DNA of 64,000 bases from the NCBI GenBank assembly GCA_947475895.1, contig CANJMF010000004.1:1-64000 (forward strand), in the 5' to 3' direction. Both the position numbers and the translations under genes were made by a program. Positions within the stretch are counted from its first letter, which is position 1; each line of letters begins with the position of its first letter. This stretch comes from Fidelibacterota bacterium. GTDB lineage: Bacteria; Pseudomonadota; Alphaproteobacteria; Rhodospirillales; Rhodospirillaceae. The notes below the pieces were generated by a model that saw nothing but the letters and a program-made list of their open reading frames with translations, had not been told where the DNA came from and searched no databases. Below are positions 49,826-62,279 of this stretch, in pieces.

Positions 49826-50359
49826 TTACTTCTTCTTGCCTTCTTTGCGCAGGATGAACTCGTCAGAGTACTTGATCCCTTTGCCCTTATAGGGCTCCGG
49901 CTGCTTATAAGACCGGATCTCCGCGGCCACCTGACCAACCTTCTGGCGATTGGCGCCGGAAACGATGATCTGCGTGGGGGCCGGGGTCTTCACTTCGATG
50001 CCTTCCGGCACCGTGTAGATCACGTCGTGCGAGAAGCCGAGGTTGAGCGTGAGCTTTTTGCCCTGTGCCGCTGCCTTGAAGCCGACGCCGGTGATGTCGA
50101 GAGTCTTGCTGTAACCAGCACTGACACCCTTCACCATGTTGTTGATGGTGGCGCGGGTCGTACCCCACTGCGAACGAGCGCGCTTGCTCGTACCTTTCAC
50201 CTTCACCCAAACCTTGCCGTCTTCAACCGACGTATCGACATCGTCGGTCGTTTCAATTTTGAGCTCACCGAGCTTACCCTTTACCGTCAGGATCTTGCCG
50301 GCAAGCGTTGCCGTCACACCCTGAGGAATGGGAACCGGATATTTACCTACACGCGACAT
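49826..50359 (-). CDS. rplF: 50S ribosomal protein L6
   Basis: The 177-residue product starts [20 protein letters not shown] and ends with the L6 signature [20 protein letters not shown] followed by EGKKK. It has the two duplicated domains and is of normal length. Confidence 0.98.
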   Translation of the reverse strand: MSRVGKYPVPIPQGVTATLAGKILTVKGKLGELKIETTDDVDTSVEDGKVWVKVKGTSKRARSQWGTTRATINNMVKGVSAGYSKTLDITGVGFKAAAQGKKLTLNLGFSHDVIYTVPEGIEVKTPAPTQIIVSGANRQKVGQVAAEIRSYKQPEPYKGKGIKYSDEFILRKEGKKK

Positions 50360-50384
50360 CGCACGTTTCCTTCAGAAACTCGTA

Positions 50385-50783
50385 TCAGAATACTTGGCAG
50401 AGAACTTCGCCGCCGACATTGGCCTGGCGCGCTTCCGAGTCCGACATCACGCCACGCGGCGTAGAGAGGATGGAAATGCCAAGGCCGTTGTAGACCTTAT
50501 CCAGATCTTTGATCTTCGCGTAAACGCGACGGCCGGGCTTCGAAACGCGCTCGATCTTATTAATGACCGGCTCGCCTTCGTTGTACTTCAGCTCGACCTT
50601 GATCTCTTCAACACCCGTGCGCACTTCATAGCGCTCGAAGCTACGGATGTAGCCTTCACGCTCGAGAACGCGCAGCAGGTTTTCGCGCAGGCCAGAGGCC
50701 GGCGTCGTGATCGTCGATTTGCCCGCACGCTGTCCGTTACGGATGCGGGTCAGCAAATCGCCAACGGGATCAGTTAATGCCAC
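50385..50783 (-). CDS. rpsH: 30S ribosomal protein S8
   Basis: The 132-residue product has [20 protein letters not shown] and the C-terminal signature [20 protein letters not shown] followed by [10 protein letters not shown]8 binds 16S helix 21 and represses the spc operon in E. coli; whether it does so here is not shown. Confidence 0.98.
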   Translation of the reverse strand: MALTDPVGDLLTRIRNGQRAGKSTITTPASGLRENLLRVLEREGYIRSFERYEVRTGVEEIKVELKYNEGEPVINKIERVSKPGRRVYAKIKDLDKVYNGLGISILSTPRGVMSDSEARQANVGGEVLCQVF

Positions 50784-50795
50784 CGTCGCTTCTCC

Positions 50796-51101
50796 TTACC
50801 AGCTCGACTTGACCATGCCGGGGATCATGCCTTTTGAGGCAAACTCCCGCAGCTTGTTGCGTGCCATTTTGAACTTACGGTATGTGGCGCGCGGGCGCCC
50901 CGTGAGTTCGCAACGGTTGCGAATACGTACTTTGGAAGAGTTGCGCGGAATTTGCGCCAACTTGACCACCGCCGCGAAACGATCTTCGTCGGTCGTCTTC
51001 TTGTCCGCGATAATCGCCTTGAGCTTGGCGCGCTTGCCGGCAGCCGCTTTGACCATGCGGCGGCGCTTGGTGTTGCGCTCAACTGTGCTCGTTTTCGCCA
51101 T
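50796..51101 (-). CDS. rpsN: 30S ribosomal protein S14 (long, zinc-free form)
   Basis: The 101-residue product is the long form without the CxxC pairs of the zinc-binding type: it has one cysteine, in [20 protein letters not shown], and ends [18 protein letters not shown]. It sits in the head of the small subunit. Confidence 0.97.
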   Translation of the reverse strand: MAKTSTVERNTKRRRMVKAAAGKRAKLKAIIADKKTTDEDRFAAVVKLAQIPRNSSKVRIRNRCELTGRPRATYRKFKMARNKLREFASKGMIPGMVKSSW

Positions 51102-51122
51102 GGGAGTGTGTCTCCTTCCCGC

Positions 51123-51683
51123 TTACTTTTGGAACGGCACTTCAAAACCTTCGAGAAGCGCGCGCGCTTCTTCGTCGGTCTTGGCCGTCGTGCAGATGGT
51201 GATGTTCATGCCGCGGACCTTGTCGATCTTGTCGTAGTTGATCTCGGGGAACACGATCTGTTCCTTGAGGCCCATGTTGTAGTTTCCGGCGCCGTCAAAG
51301 CTTTTGGCCGACACGCCGCGAAAGTCACGGATGCGAGGCATCGCGATATTCACAAGGCGGTCGAGAAATTCGTACATGCGCGTCTTGCGCAAAGTCACGC
51401 TGCAGCCAACGATTTGGTTTTCGCGCAGCTTGAAGTTCGCGATCGCCTTGCGCGACTTGGTGATGATTGGCTTCTGGCCGGCGATGGCCGTCAGATTGTC
51501 GACCGCGCCTTCGATCTTCTTCTTATCTTGCGACGCTTCGCCGACGCCCATGTTGATGACGATCTTCGTGAGCTTCGGAATGGCCATAACGTTCTTGTAG
51601 CCAAACTTCTGAAGCAGCGCGGGCTTCACGACTTCTTCGTAGTGCTTGCGCAGACGCGCGGCTTCTTGTGTGGATTTCGTCAT
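51123..51683 (-). CDS. rplE: 50S ribosomal protein L5
   Basis: The 186-residue product has [20 protein letters not shown] and [20 protein letters not shown], and ends [20 protein letters not shown]-like (here [20 protein letters not shown]) with the GFEVPF tail. It contacts 5S rRNA and P-site tRNA. Confidence 0.98.
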   Translation of the reverse strand: MTKSTQEAARLRKHYEEVVKPALLQKFGYKNVMAIPKLTKIVINMGVGEASQDKKKIEGAVDNLTAIAGQKPIITKSRKAIANFKLRENQIVGCSVTLRKTRMYEFLDRLVNIAMPRIRDFRGVSAKSFDGAGNYNMGLKEQIVFPEINYDKIDKVRGMNITICTTAKTDEEARALLEGFEVPFQK

Positions 51684-51695
51684 TGCCGTCAGTCC

Positions 51696-52010
51696 TTAAA
51701 TCTGCTCGCCAGAGCGGCGCGCGATGCGCACCTTCGTGCCGTCATTTAGCGTCTTAAAGCCAACGCGGGTCGGCCTACTGTCTTTCGGGTCGATATGCGA
51801 GACGTTCGAAACGTGGATCGGCTTTTCTTGCTCAACGATACCGCCGGCCGATGATTGGCTGGCGCGCGTGTGGCGTTTGGCCACATTCACGCCTTGCACG
51901 ACCACTTTGTTTACGGTCGGGAGCGCCTTCAACACTTCGCCGGTCTTGCCTTTATCGCGGCCCGTGAGAATGACGACTTTGTCGCCTTTTTTAATTTTAA
52001 GCTTGGCCAT
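51696..52010 (-). CDS. rplX: 50S ribosomal protein L24
   Basis: The 104-residue product starts [20 protein letters not shown], the KOW motif, and has [20 protein letters not shown]. It starts large subunit assembly by binding the 5' end of 23S rRNA. Its ATG overlaps the rplN stop by one base. Confidence 0.97.
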   Translation of the reverse strand: MAKLKIKKGDKVVILTGRDKGKTGEVLKALPTVNKVVVQGVNVAKRHTRASQSSAGGIVEQEKPIHVSNVSHIDPKDSRPTRVGFKTLNDGTKVRIARRSGEQI

Positions 52011-52378
52011 TAGAGCACCTCGGGCGCGAGCGACACGATCTTCATGAACTTCTTACCGCGCAATTCGCGAGTAACCGGTCCAAAGATACGCGTGCCAATC
52101 GGCTCGCCTTGCTTGTTGATCAAAACGGCGGCGTTGCGATCGAAGCGGATCGACGTACCGTCCTGGCGGCGAAGCTCTTTCGCGGTGCGAACGATAACGG
52201 CGTGATGCACGTCACCCTTCTTCACGCGACCGCGCGGAATAGCGTCTTTCACCGAAACGACAATGACGTCGCCGATGGCGGCAAAACGGCGTTTGGAACC
52301 GCCGAGCACTTTGATGCACATAACTCGCTTAGCGCCCGAGTTATCGGCAACATCCAAATTGGTCTGCATCTGAATCAT
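52010..52378 (-). CDS. rplN: 50S ribosomal protein L14
   Basis: The 122-residue product starts [20 protein letters not shown] and has [20 protein letters not shown] and the C-terminal [20 protein letters not shown]. Length and signature are exactly those of the family. Confidence 0.98.
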   Translation of the reverse strand: MIQMQTNLDVADNSGAKRVMCIKVLGGSKRRFAAIGDVIVVSVKDAIPRGRVKKGDVHHAVIVRTAKELRRQDGTSIRFDRNAAVLINKQGEPIGTRIFGPVTRELRGKKFMKIVSLAPEVL

Positions 52379-52412
52379 GGCATTAGTCCTTAACCAGGTT
52401 AACTAGAACGGT

Positions 52413-52652
52413 TTATTCCGCAGTTTCCTGGATCAATTCCCATCGTTTGGTCTTCGAGATCGGCGCGCACTCGCGGATGCGAACAACGTCACCGATCTTG
52501 CAGGTGTTGGTCTCGTCATGAGCCGCATATTTTTTGCTGCGGCGAATGAATTTTTTGTAGATCGGATGCATCATGCGGCGCTCGACGCTCACGATGACCG
52601 TTTTGTTCTGTTTGTCGCTAACGACGACGCCTTGAAGAATACGCTTCGGCAT
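52413..52652 (-). CDS. rpsQ: 30S ribosomal protein S17
   Basis: The 79-residue product has [20 protein letters not shown] and [20 protein letters not shown], the complete OB-fold of S17. It lies four bases from the rpmC stop. Confidence 0.97.
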   Translation of the reverse strand: MPKRILQGVVVSDKQNKTVIVSVERRMMHPIYKKFIRRSKKYAAHDETNTCKIGDVVRIRECAPISKTKRWELIQETAE

Positions 52653-52656
52653 GGCC

Positions 52657-52851
52657 TTACCCTTTTTGTCCCTGACGCAGGATCGTCTTCACGCGCGCGA
52701 TCTCTTTGCGCACGCGCGCGAATTGCGCCGTGTTGGTGAGCTGACCCGAGGCCTTCTGGAAGCGCAGATTGAACTGCTCTTTCTTCAGGTCGCCGAGGCG
52801 ACCTTCCAGCTCTTCTGGCTTCTGGGCGCGCAGATCTTGTGCCTTTGTCAT
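52657..52851 (-). CDS. rpmC: 50S ribosomal protein L29
   Basis: The 64-residue product is two helices with [20 protein letters not shown] and [15 protein letters not shown]. It sits at the exit tunnel where SRP and trigger factor dock. Its ATG overlaps the rplP stop (four bases). Confidence 0.96.
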   Translation of the reverse strand: MTKAQDLRAQKPEELEGRLGDLKKEQFNLRFQKASGQLTNTAQFARVRKEIARVKTILRQGQKG

Positions 52852-53267
52852 GCCGCAGCTCCGATACGAGAGACCATTTTGGTCTTAATCGGCAGCTTGG
52901 CTGCCGCGAGAGTAAATGCTTCCGCTGCCATTGCCGCCGGCACGCCGTCGACTTCGAACAGAATGCGACCGGGCTTAATACGGCACACCCAATACTCGGG
53001 CGTACCTTTACCTTTACCCTGACGAACTTCGGCAGGCTTCTTCGACACCGGCACATCCGGGAAAATCCGGATCCACACGCGGCCTTGGCGCTTCATGAAG
53101 CGCGTGAGCGCGCGACGGGCCGCTTCGATCTGACGGGCAGTGACGCGTTCCGGCGACAAAGCTTTCAGGCCGTACGAACCGAAGTTCAAGGAACTACCGC
53201 CCTTAGCAACGCCATGAATTCGGCCTTTGAAGGCCTTGCGGTACTTGGTGCGAGATGGCTGCATCAT
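52848..53267 (-). CDS. rplP: 50S ribosomal protein L16
   Basis: The 139-residue product starts [20 protein letters not shown], aligning exactly with the family MLQPKRTKFRK start, so the first of two ATGs is chosen. It has [20 protein letters not shown] and [20 protein letters not shown]. It organises the A-site region of 23S rRNA. Confidence 0.97.
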   Translation of the reverse strand: MMQPSRTKYRKAFKGRIHGVAKGGSSLNFGSYGLKALSPERVTARQIEAARRALTRFMKRQGRVWIRIFPDVPVSKKPAEVRQGKGKGTPEYWVCRIKPGRILFEVDGVPAAMAAEAFTLAAAKLPIKTKMVSRIGAAA

Positions 53268-53294
53268 GATGACGTTAATCCACTACTTAATACG

Positions 53295-53993
53295 TTAGGA
53301 AGCGCGCGCCGGCTGTACGCCGCCGCCCTGCTCCGCGGCGCGCTTGTCTTGCGCCATCGGGTCGTGCTCGAGGATTTCGCCTTTGAAGATCCAAACTTTC
53401 ACGCCGCACGTTCCGTACGTGGTGAACGCTGTGCCTTCGCCGTAATCAACATCGGCGCGCAGTGTGTGCAAAGGCACGCGGCCTTCGCGATACCATTCCA
53501 CGCGGGCGATTTCGGCGCCGCCCAAACGGCCGGCGCAGGTAATACGAATGCCTTCGGCTCCGAGACGCATGGCCGACTGCACGGCGCGCTTCATGGCGCG
53601 GCGGAACGCAACGCGGCGTTCGAGCTGCTGCGCGATGTTTTCGGCGACCAGCTGAGCGTCAATTTCCGGCTTACGGATTTCGACGATGTTCAAGTGCACT
53701 TCGTTACCGGTCATCTTCGAGAGATCCTTGCGGATCACTTCGATGTCGGCGCCTTTTTTACCGATGACCACGCCCGGACGCGCGGTGTGAATGGTCACAC
53801 GCGCCTTCTTGGCGGGACGTTCGATTATGATGCGCGAGACGCCAGCTTGTGCGAGGCGCTTCTTCAAATATTCGCGGATCTCGATGTCTTCATGCAGCAT
53901 TCTCGGATAGGCGGCGCCGCTGGCGAACCAACGTGAATCCCACGTGCGATTGATGCCGAGGCGCAATCCGACTGGGTTGACTTTTTGACCCAT
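53295..53993 (-). CDS. rpsC: 30S ribosomal protein S3
   Basis: The 232-residue product starts [20 protein letters not shown] and has the KH motif [20 protein letters not shown] and [20 protein letters not shown]. It lines the mRNA entry channel. The C-terminal tail ([14 protein letters not shown]) is low in complexity, as usual. Its ATG overlaps the rplV stop by one base. Confidence 0.98.
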   Translation of the reverse strand: MGQKVNPVGLRLGINRTWDSRWFASGAAYPRMLHEDIEIREYLKKRLAQAGVSRIIIERPAKKARVTIHTARPGVVIGKKGADIEVIRKDLSKMTGNEVHLNIVEIRKPEIDAQLVAENIAQQLERRVAFRRAMKRAVQSAMRLGAEGIRITCAGRLGGAEIARVEWYREGRVPLHTLRADVDYGEGTAFTTYGTCGVKVWIFKGEILEHDPMAQDKRAAEQGGGVQPARAS

Positions 53994-54373
53994 TAGGCGG
54001 TCTCCCTCTTCTCACGAACAATGATCGTGAGATTGCTGAACGGCTTTGAGATGTGACCGACGCGGCCACGGGCGCGCGACTGCCAACGCTTCATGACGAG
54101 CGACTTGCCGACGTAGGCTTCGCTGACAACGAGCTGATCGACGTCGAGCTGATGATTGTTTTCGGCATTCGCGATCGCAGATTCAAGAACCGTCAACACT
54201 TCTTCGGCGATACGCTTGGGCGAGAATTTCAACTGGGCGAGCGCGGCTTCCGCCGACTTGCCGCGGATGAGCTGAGCCACCAGGTTGAGCTTGCGCGGAG
54301 AAACGCGGATCGAGCGCGAGAAAGCCCGAGCTTCAGTTTCACCAACGCGACGCGGAGCGCTTTTCTTGCTCAT
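53993..54373 (-). CDS. rplV: 50S ribosomal protein L22
   Basis: The 126-residue product has [20 protein letters not shown] near the start and [20 protein letters not shown] and TIIVRE at the end, the long loop and C-terminal signature of L22. The loop reaches into the exit tunnel; no insertion or deletion typical of macrolide resistance is evident. Confidence 0.97.
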   Translation of the reverse strand: MSKKSAPRRVGETEARAFSRSIRVSPRKLNLVAQLIRGKSAEAALAQLKFSPKRIAEEVLTVLESAIANAENNHQLDVDQLVVSEAYVGKSLVMKRWQSRARGRVGHISKPFSNLTIIVREKRETA

Positions 54374-54376
54374 GGC

Positions 54377-54673
54377 TTAACCCTTCTTCGCCGGAGCGGG
54401 CGCCGTTTTCTTGTCGCCGGCGCTGTGGCCATGGAACGTGCGTGTCGGCGCGAACTCGCCGAACTTATGGCCGATCATGTTTTCGGTCACGAGCACAGGA
54501 ATGTGCTTATGGCCGTTGTGCACGCCGAACGTGAGACCCACGAACTGCGGCAGAATGGTCGAGCGACGTGACCAGGTTTTGATCACTTCGTTGCGTCCCC
54601 CACCACGAACGGTCTCTGCCTTCTTCAGCAGATATCCGTCGACAAAGGGACCTTTCCAGGTTGAACGAGCCAT
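54377..54673 (-). CDS. rpsS: 30S ribosomal protein S19
   Basis: The 98-residue product starts [20 protein letters not shown] and has [20 protein letters not shown] and [20 protein letters not shown]. It is in the small subunit head. Confidence 0.98.
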   Translation of the reverse strand: MARSTWKGPFVDGYLLKKAETVRGGGRNEVIKTWSRRSTILPQFVGLTFGVHNGHKHIPVLVTENMIGHKFGEFAPTRTFHGHSAGDKKTAPAPAKKG

Positions 54674-54684
54674 GTCGTGTGTCC

Positions 54685-55524
54685 TTACGCTTTCTTCTTC
54701 GCCAAGTGGCGGCTGCGCATGATGAGGTTATCGGAGCGCTTATTGTTACGCGTCTTGGCGCCCTTGGTCGGCTTGCCCCACGGCGTAACCGGATGACGGC
54801 CGCCTGAGGTTTTGCCTTCACCACCGCCCAACGGATGGTCGACTGGGTTCATGGAGACACCGCGTTGATGCGGCTTGAAGCCCAGCCAGCGCATACGCCC
54901 GGCCTTACCAAAATTGATGTTCTGATTGTCGGGGTTCGACACCGCACCCACCGTCGCCATGCACTCGGCGCGCACGAGGCGAATTTCGCCCGACGACAGA
55001 CGGAGCTGAGCGTAGCCCGAATCTTTACCGATCATTTGTGCGTAGCACCCAGCCGAACGCGCCATTTGACCACCGGCGCCGACCTTCATCTCCACGTTAT
55101 GGACGATGGTGCCGACCGGCATGTTCTTAAGCGGCATTGCATTGCCCGGCTTGATGTCGGCGAATTCGCCGGCGATCACTTTGTCGCCCGCACGCAAACG
55201 CTGCGGCGCCAGGATGTAAGCCAACTCGCCATCATCGTACTTCAGCAGCGCGATGAATGCGGTGCGGTACGGATCGTATTCAAGACGTTCGACCGTCGCC
55301 CACACGTCGCGCTTCTTGCGCTTGAAATCGATCGTGCGATAACGGCGCTTGTGACCACCGCCCATGAAACGGCTGGTGATAACACCGCGATGGTTACGAC
55401 CACCGGTCGAGTGCATGCCTTCGGTCAATTCCTTGACCGGCTTGCCCTTGTGCAAATCGGAGCGGTCGATGAGAACCGTGCCGCGCAATGACGGCGTGAT
55501 TGGACGAAATGATTTTAACGCCAT
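54685..55524 (-). CDS. rplB: 50S ribosomal protein L2
   Basis: The 279-residue product has [20 protein letters not shown] and the C-terminal catalytic-centre signature [20 protein letters not shown], including the conserved His of HPLGGGEG. Needed for peptidyl transferase assembly. Complete. Confidence 0.98.
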   Translation of the reverse strand: MALKSFRPITPSLRGTVLIDRSDLHKGKPVKELTEGMHSTGGRNHRGVITSRFMGGGHKRRYRTIDFKRKKRDVWATVERLEYDPYRTAFIALLKYDDGELAYILAPQRLRAGDKVIAGEFADIKPGNAMPLKNMPVGTIVHNVEMKVGAGGQMARSAGCYAQMIGKDSGYAQLRLSSGEIRLVRAECMATVGAVSNPDNQNINFGKAGRMRWLGFKPHQRGVSMNPVDHPLGGGEGKTSGGRHPVTPWGKPTKGAKTRNNKRSDNLIMRSRHLAKKKA

Positions 55525-55527
55525 GAC

Positions 55528-55881
55528 TTAGAGTCCCGTGGTGACGTCGATGGATTGACCAGCCGCCAGCGTGACGATGGCCTTCTTTACGTTCGACCGC
55601 GTGCCGAGCTTGCCGCGGAAACGCTTCTTCTTGCCCTTCGTGATCAACGTGTTCACGGCGGTGACGTTCACCTTGAACAGCGCTTCGACGGCACTTTTGA
55701 TTTGCGGCTTCGTCGCCGCCAACGGAACGCGGAACATGACCTGGTTATATTGCGAGGCCATGGTCGCCTTTTCCGTGATCAACGGCGCCTGGATGAAGTC
55801 ATAGAACGCCGGATCAATCGCGCCGCCGGCCTTCGGGGCCGTCTTCTTTACTTTCTTAGCTGTCTTCTTTGCGTCGCTCAT
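55528..55881 (-). CDS. rplW: 50S ribosomal protein L23
   Basis: The L23 core starts near residue 28 ([20 protein letters not shown] by position, with [20 protein letters not shown]) and ends [14 protein letters not shown] Lys/Ala-rich N-terminal extension of about 25 residues makes it 117 residues. L23 is the main docking site for trigger factor and SRP. Its ATG overlaps the rplD stop by four bases. Confidence 0.97.
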   Translation of the reverse strand: MSDAKKTAKKVKKTAPKAGGAIDPAFYDFIQAPLITEKATMASQYNQVMFRVPLAATKPQIKSAVEALFKVNVTAVNTLITKGKKKRFRGKLGTRSNVKKAIVTLAAGQSIDVTTGL

Positions 55882-56498
55882 TTCAAGCGCTCCTCGAGCT
55901 TCTCAACCGCGGCCTTGGTGAGCACCAGCACGTCGCGGCGCAGGATGTCGTACACGTTGGCACCTTGCGTCGGCAGCACGTCGATACCGACGATGTTGCG
56001 CGCGGCTTTGGCAAACGCTTCGTTCACTTCAGCGCCGTCGATGATGAGGGCTGAGGTCCAGCCGAGTTTCTTCAAGCTTTTGGCGAGGTCTTTGGTCTTG
56101 CCCTTTGCGCTCTCGATGCTTTCGAGAACGACGAGCTTGCCTTCCTTCGCCTTTGACGACAGCGCCGACTTCAAGCCGAGCGCGCGAATCTTTTTGGGCA
56201 GGCTAAACGCATGGCTGCGCACAACCGGTCCGAAAATGACTCCCCCGCCGCGCATCTGTGCCGAACGGAGCGAACCCTGACGGGCGCCGCCGGTGCCTTT
56301 TTGCGCGAAAGGCTTTTTTGTCGTGCCGCTGACTTCGCTGACGACTTTAGTTTTATGCGTGCCGGCTTGACGCTTGGCGAGTTGCCAGCGCACGACGCGG
56401 TGCATGATGTCGGGACGAACCGTGGCGCCGAACACGTCGTCCGCCAGATCGAGCGAACCGACGCTCTTCTTATCGAGGTTGATGATATCAGCTTTCAT
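55878..56498 (-). CDS. rplD: 50S ribosomal protein L4
   Basis: The 206-residue product has [20 protein letters not shown], the loop [20 protein letters not shown] that reaches into the exit tunnel, and [21 protein letters not shown]4 represses the S10 operon in E. coli; no matching leader is visible before rpsJ here. Confidence 0.97.
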   Translation of the reverse strand: MKADIINLDKKSVGSLDLADDVFGATVRPDIMHRVVRWQLAKRQAGTHKTKVVSEVSGTTKKPFAQKGTGGARQGSLRSAQMRGGGVIFGPVVRSHAFSLPKKIRALGLKSALSSKAKEGKLVVLESIESAKGKTKDLAKSLKKLGWTSALIIDGAEVNEAFAKAARNIVGIDVLPTQGANVYDILRRDVLVLTKAAVEKLEERLK

Positions 56499-56501
56499 AA
56501 T

Positions 56502-57197
56502 TTAGCCCTCCGCCTTCGCAGCTGCGGCTTTAACGCCGGCCGGTTGCGGAACTTCTTTTGGCAGCTTTTTCTTCACGGCATCGCGGACGAACACATAGCC
56601 GCCCGGATTTCCGGGGACCGCGCCCCTGATGAAGATGAAGCCCTTTGCTTCGTCGACGGAGACGACCTTAAGGTTCTGAGTCGTCACGCGCTCGGTGCCG
56701 AGATGGCCAGCCATCTTCTTGCCTTTGAACACGCGACCTGGATCTTGGCGCTGACCGGTCGAACCCGGAGAACGGTGCGAGACCGACACGCCGTGCGATG
56801 CTTCAAGACCGGCAAAATTCCAGCGCTTCATAACACCCTGGAAGCCCTTACCGACCGTGGTGCCCGTAACGTCGACGAATTGACCCGCGACGAAGTGCGC
56901 AGCCGAAAGTTCGGCGCCGACATCGATCAACTTATCGGCGGGCACGCGGAACTCGACCAATTTGCGCTTCGGCTCGATCTTGGCCTTCGCGTAGTGACCG
57001 CGTAGCGCCTTGTTCGTGCGCTTAGTCTTGCGCGTACCAATGCCGAGCTGAACGGCCGAATAGCCATCCTTCTCTTGGGTGCGCTGGGCGACAACCTGCA
57101 CGCCATCGACCTGAAGCACGGTGACGGGCACGTGAACGCCTTCAGGCGTGAAGATGCGGGTCATACCCACTTTTACAGCTACTAAACCGGAACGCAT
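56502..57197 (-). CDS. rplC: 50S ribosomal protein L3
   Basis: ATG 57197, preceded by AAGGTGG, gives [16 protein letters not shown] and 231 residues; a GTG three codons upstream is less likely. The core signature [20 protein letters not shown] with [14 protein letters not shown] is present. The C-terminal tail is Lys/Ala-rich and longer than in E. coli. Confidence 0.96.
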   Translation of the reverse strand: MRSGLVAVKVGMTRIFTPEGVHVPVTVLQVDGVQVVAQRTQEKDGYSAVQLGIGTRKTKRTNKALRGHYAKAKIEPKRKLVEFRVPADKLIDVGAELSAAHFVAGQFVDVTGTTVGKGFQGVMKRWNFAGLEASHGVSVSHRSPGSTGQRQDPGRVFKGKKMAGHLGTERVTTQNLKVVSVDEAKGFIFIRGAVPGNPGGYVFVRDAVKKKLPKEVPQPAGVKAAAAKAEG

Positions 57198-57223
57198 GTG
57201 TCCCACCTTAAACCAGCAACCGA

Positions 57224-57535
57224 TTACAGCTTGATTTCGACGTCAACGCCGGCAGCGAGGTCGAGCTTCATCAGCGCGTCCACGGTCTGCGGCGTCGGAT
57301 CGACGATGTCGAGCAAACGGCGGTGCGTACGAATTTCAAACTGCTCGCGCGACTTCTTATCGACGTGCGGCGAACGGTTCACAGTGAATTTCTCAATCCG
57401 CGTCGGCAGCGGGATAGGCCCACGCACTTGCGCGCCCGTACGCTTTGCCGTGCTGACGATCTCCTTCGTGGACTGATCCAGTACACGATGGTCGAACGCC
57501 TTCAGGCGGATGCGGATGTTTTGGCTATCAATCAT
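57224..57535 (-). CDS. rpsJ: 30S ribosomal protein S10 (NusE)
   Basis: The 103-residue product has [20 protein letters not shown] and [20 protein letters not shown], normal for S10, which also acts in Nus-dependent antitermination. It is the first gene of the S10 cluster. Only 60 bases separate it from tuf, and most of these form a terminator. Confidence 0.98.
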   Translation of the reverse strand: MIDSQNIRIRLKAFDHRVLDQSTKEIVSTAKRTGAQVRGPIPLPTRIEKFTVNRSPHVDKKSREQFEIRTHRRLLDIVDPTPQTVDALMKLDLAAGVDVEIKL

Positions 57536-57546
57536 GGCCTATTCCT

Positions 57547-57585
57547 AAAAAAGGTCGCGGCATTCGCCGACCCGGCGAATGCCGC
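57547..57585 (-). terminator. Terminator between tuf and rpsJ
   Basis: On the minus strand GCGGCATTCGCCG (57585-57573) pairs perfectly with CGGCGAATGCCGC (57569-57557); GACC and T6 follow. It ends the rpsL-tuf transcript, or attenuates it, since no room remains for a promoter before rpsJ. Confidence 0.85.
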
Positions 57586-57595
57586 GCTTTATTCT

Positions 57596-58786
<1,191 letters not shown>

Positions 58787-58835
58787 GGCTCGCTCCGTTT
58801 CGCTTGGTGCGTTACTTGTTTTTTAGCTGGCTCAA

Positions 58836-60923
58836 TTAGCCGGCCATCTTGGCCTTAATTTCGTCCGACACGTTATTCGGTACCTGCTCATAATGGTCGA
58901 ACTCCATCGTGAACTGGGCGCGGCCTTGGCTCATGGACCGCAGCGTATTGACGTAACCAAACATGTTAGCGAGCGGCACCATGGCCGAAATGACGCGCGC
59001 GTTTCCGCGGCTGTCCATCCCACCCACTTGACCGCGGCGGCTGTTCAAGTCGCCGATGACATCGCCCATGTAATCTTCCGGGGTAACGACTTCGACCTTC
59101 ATGACTGGCTCGAGCAATTTCGGCGCAGCGTGCGGAATGCCTTCGCGGAAGGCGGCTCGCGCGGCGATTTCGAATGCCAGCGCCGATGAGTCAACGTCGT
59201 GATAGTTGCCGTCGTACAGCGTCGCCTTGAAGTCAGTGCAAGGGAAGCCGGCGATCACGCCGGTGCCGACCGAGGCCGCGAGGCCTTTAACGACACCAGG
59301 GATGTATTCTTTCGGCACGGTGCCGCCGATAACTTCGTTTTCGAACACATAGCCCGAACCCGGCGGCAGCGGCTCGAAGCGGATCTTGACGCGGGCGTAC
59401 TGGCCCGAACCGCCCGACTGCTTTTTGTGCGTATAGTCTTCTTCGTACACACGCGAAATGGTTTCACGGTATGCGACTTGCGGCGCGCCGACATTGGCTT
59501 CCACTTTGAATTCGCGCTTCATGCGGTCGACGATGATTTCAAGGTGCAATTCGCCCATGCCCTTGAGGATCGTCTGGCCGCTTTCCTGGTCTGTGGAAAT
59601 ACGCAGCGACGGATCTTCGGCAGCGAGACGCGCGAGCGCCATGCCCATCTTTTCGACGTCGGGCTTTGATTTGGGCTCTACCGCGACTTCGATGACCGGC
59701 TCGGGGAAAATCATGCGCTCGAGAATGATCGGCTTCACCGGATCGCACAGGGTTTCGCCTGTGGTCGTATCTTTCATGCCCACGAGAGCGACGATGTCGC
59801 CGGCCGACGCGCTTTTGATTTCTTCGCGGTTGTTGGCATGCATCAGCAACATACGGCCGATACGCTCTTTCTTATCTTTGATCGAGTTCAAAACGCCGGT
59901 GCCGCTTTCGAGCGTACCCGAGTAGATGCGCACGAACGTCAGCGAGCCGACGAACGGATCGTTCATGATCTTGAAGGCGATGCCAGAGAACGGCTCAGTC
60001 GGGAGACGCTTGCGGGACGCCGGGGTCTCCTCCTTACCGAGCAGAACACCCTTCACGTCCGGCAGATCGAGCGGAGACGGCAGATAGCGGATGACGCAAT
60101 CGAGAAGCACCTGCACGCCCTTGTTCTTGAAGGCGGAGCCGCAGATCACCGGCACGAACGTCTGCTTGATGGTGCCCCTGCGAATGCACTCGTGCAGCGT
60201 GTCTTCGTCCGGTTCCTTGCCTTCGAGGTAGGCTTCCATCGCCGCATCGTCCATTTCGACGGCGGCTTCGAGCAGGGTGTGACGGTATTCCTTGGCCTTC
60301 TCGGCCATGTCGGCCGGAATTTCGACTTCGTCGAACTTCGCGCCGAGATCTTCGCTCTTCCAGACGATGGCCTTCATCTTCACGAGGTCGACGACGCCGA
60401 TGAATTCAGCTTCGATACCGATCGGCAGCGTCAGCACGAGCGGTTTCGCGCCGAGGCGATCGACGATCATGTCGACGCAGCGATAGAAGTTGGCGCCCAT
60501 GCGGTCCATTTTGTTGACGAAGCACATACGCGGAACGTTGTACTTGTCAGCCTGACGCCACACGGTTTCGGACTGCGGCTCAACGCCGGCAACACCGTCG
60601 AAACAGGTGACGGCGCCATCGAGCACGCGGAGCGAACGTTCGACTTCGATCGTGAAATCGACGTGACCGGGGGTGTCGATGATGTTGATGCGGTGCTCTT
60701 TCCAGAAACACGTCGTCGCGGCCGACGTAATCGTGATGCCGCGCTCTTGTTCCTGCTCCATCCAATCCATGGTGGCCATGCCGTCATGGACTTCGCCGAT
60801 CTTATGTGAACGGCCGGTGTAATAGAGAATGCGTTCCGTAGTCGTGGTTTTACCGGCATCGATGTGAGCCATGATGCCGATGTTACGGTAGCGTTCGATT
60901 GGAGTGGCTGCGGTGTCGCTCAT
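58836..60923 (-). CDS. fusA: Elongation factor G
   Basis: The 695-residue translocase has G1 AHIDAGKT at 19-26, switch [10 protein letters not shown]3 DTPGHVDF and G4 NKMD. Domain IV carries [20 protein letters not shown] and domain [21 protein letters not shown]. Length is normal. Nothing suggests a specialised paralogue. Confidence 0.98.
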   Translation of the reverse strand: MSDTAATPIERYRNIGIMAHIDAGKTTTTERILYYTGRSHKIGEVHDGMATMDWMEQEQERGITITSAATTCFWKEHRINIIDTPGHVDFTIEVERSLRVLDGAVTCFDGVAGVEPQSETVWRQADKYNVPRMCFVNKMDRMGANFYRCVDMIVDRLGAKPLVLTLPIGIEAEFIGVVDLVKMKAIVWKSEDLGAKFDEVEIPADMAEKAKEYRHTLLEAAVEMDDAAMEAYLEGKEPDEDTLHECIRRGTIKQTFVPVICGSAFKNKGVQVLLDCVIRYLPSPLDLPDVKGVLLGKEETPASRKRLPTEPFSGIAFKIMNDPFVGSLTFVRIYSGTLESGTGVLNSIKDKKERIGRMLLMHANNREEIKSASAGDIVALVGMKDTTTGETLCDPVKPIILERMIFPEPVIEVAVEPKSKPDVEKMGMALARLAAEDPSLRISTDQESGQTILKGMGELHLEIIVDRMKREFKVEANVGAPQVAYRETISRVYEEDYTHKKQSGGSGQYARVKIRFEPLPPGSGYVFENEVIGGTVPKEYIPGVVKGLAASVGTGVIAGFPCTDFKATLYDGNYHDVDSSALAFEIAARAAFREGIPHAAPKLLEPVMKVEVVTPEDYMGDVIGDLNSRRGQVGGMDSRGNARVISAMVPLANMFGYVNTLRSMSQGRAQFTMEFDHYEQVPNNVSDEIKAKMAG

Positions 60924-60947
60924 TGTCCTGAATTCTTCTTTGAGCCG

Positions 60948-61418
60948 TTACCAGCGATAATGCGAGAACGCGCGATTGGCTTCCGCCATGCGGTGTGTGT
61001 CTTCGCGCTTTTTGACAGCGCCGCCACGGTTAGAGGCCGCATCCATCAGCTCGTTCGAGAGACGATCAACCATCGTTTTTTCGTTGCGGCCGCGCGCGTT
61101 GGTCACGAGCCAACGGAACGCCAATGCTTGACGACGCTCCGGGCGGACTTCAACGGGGACCTGATAGGTCGCACCACCGACGCGGCGCGAACGCACTTCG
61201 ACGGTGGGCTTAATGTTTTCGATCGCGTCGTGGAAAACCTTCAGAGCGTCCTGGCCGCCCTTCTTACCGATACGCTCAAGCGCGCCGTAAACGATGCGTT
61301 CGGCGACGCCCTTCTTGCCTTGTTCCATGATGGAATTGATGAACTTGGCGATAACGGTATCTCCGAACTTAGCGTCGGGGATGACTTCACGTTTTTCGGC
61401 TGCGCGACGGCGTGACAT
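60948..61418 (-). CDS. rpsG: 30S ribosomal protein S7
   Basis: The 156-residue product starts [20 protein letters not shown] and has [40 protein letters not shown] and [13 protein letters not shown]. It organises the 16S head and is the regulatory protein of the str operon in E. coli. Confidence 0.98.
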   Translation of the reverse strand: MSRRRAAEKREVIPDAKFGDTVIAKFINSIMEQGKKGVAERIVYGALERIGKKGGQDALKVFHDAIENIKPTVEVRSRRVGGATYQVPVEVRPERRQALAFRWLVTNARGRNEKTMVDRLSNELMDAASNRGGAVKKREDTHRMAEANRAFSHYRW

Positions 61419-61436
61419 GATTCTTCTTTCCCTGAC

Positions 61437-61808
61437 TTACTTCGGACGCTTGGCGCCGTATTTCGAACGACGCTGGCGGCGATCACTGACGCCTTGCGTA
61501 TCGAGCGTGCCGCGGATGATGTGATAGCGCACACCGGGAAGATCCTTCACGCGGCCGCCGCGGATCATGACGACTGAGTGTTCTTGCAGATTGTGGCCTT
61601 CGCCGGGGATGTAGCAGATCGCTTCGAAAGCGTTGGTGAGACGGACACGAGCAACTTTACGCAGAGCGGAGTTGGGCTTCTTCGGAGTCGTCGTATAGAC
61701 GCGCGTGCAAACACCGCGCTTTTGCGGACATGCTTCAAGCGCCGGCACTTTATTGCGGCGCGTCGGAATTTGGCGGCCCTTGCGAACCATCTGATTAATC
61801 GTCGGCAT
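61437..61808 (-). CDS. rpsL: 30S ribosomal protein S12
   Basis: ATG 61808 starts [20 protein letters not shown], the canonical S12 start; the open frame continues 16 codons upstream, but that part is not S12. The 123-residue protein has [20 protein letters not shown] and [16 protein letters not shown]43 and K88, where streptomycin resistance mutations arise, are wild type. First gene of the str operon. Confidence 0.97.
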   Translation of the reverse strand: MPTINQMVRKGRQIPTRRNKVPALEACPQKRGVCTRVYTTTPKKPNSALRKVARVRLTNAFEAICYIPGEGHNLQEHSVVMIRGGRVKDLPGVRYHIIRGTLDTQGVSDRRQRRSKYGAKRPK

Positions 61809-61961
61809 CTTCGCGTCCCTGCTCTGTCGCGCGGCTTTTGCTGCGCTTTTGCTCACGTTGCACTGCTCACTGCAGCGCTTTGCTCAACTACCGTCGTCAT
61901 CTCGGTCCGGTCTCTGCATCGGCTTACGCCGTGCGACCCATCCGAGACGTGCAAAACCGGA

Positions 61962-61997
61962 AAACCCAAGCCCCTTGGGAATAGTCCCGTGGGCTTG
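61962..61997 (-). promoter_or_regulatory. Leader hairpin upstream of rpsL, possible attenuator
   Basis: CAAGCCC (61967-61973) pairs with GGGCTTG (61991-61997), with GGGA/TCCC (61977-61980/61985-61988) stacked inside around ATAG. On the mRNA strand the stem is followed by GGGTTTTCC. The whole leader from the promoter at 62123 to the rpsL ATG is about 310 bases and holds no gene. A ribosomal-protein-controlled or attenuation element is possible. Confidence 0.4.
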
Positions 61998-62122
61998 TTT
62001 CCCGGTCTCAATCCTTGGCCCCGAAAGGCCATTATTTATTGGTTGTTCGACTGCTATCCTCGTCTAGAGCGCCTGCAATCATGCATCGGCTCTACCGCGG
62101 GACGCCTTCAAGAACAGGGCGG

Positions 62123-62151
62123 AATATACGGATGGCCCTATGGGGCGTCAA
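62123..62151 (-). promoter_or_regulatory. Sigma-70-type promoter for the rpsL (str) operon
   Basis: On the minus strand TTGACG (62151-62146) and TATATT (62128-62123) are separated by exactly 17 bases, in the gap after the rpoC terminator. It points at rpsL-rpsG-fusA-tuf. Confidence 0.78.
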
Positions 62152-62218
62152 GCGATTGTTCCCCCACATTTTACAGGCTTTTCTGCACGTTGTAGGCACA
62201 ACGGCACATCGCGTGCCT

Positions 62219-62251
62219 AAAAAAACAGAGGGGGCCGTTAGGCCCCCTCTG
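62219..62251 (-). terminator. Terminator after rpoC
   Basis: On the minus strand CAGAGGGGGCC pairs perfectly with GGCCCCCTCTG (stem ends 62251 and 62225) around TAAC, followed by T7. It lies about 29 bases after the rpoC stop and separates the rpoBC transcript from the str operon. Confidence 0.92.
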
Positions 62252-62279
62252 CGTGTTATACCACTATATGTAGTGTTTA

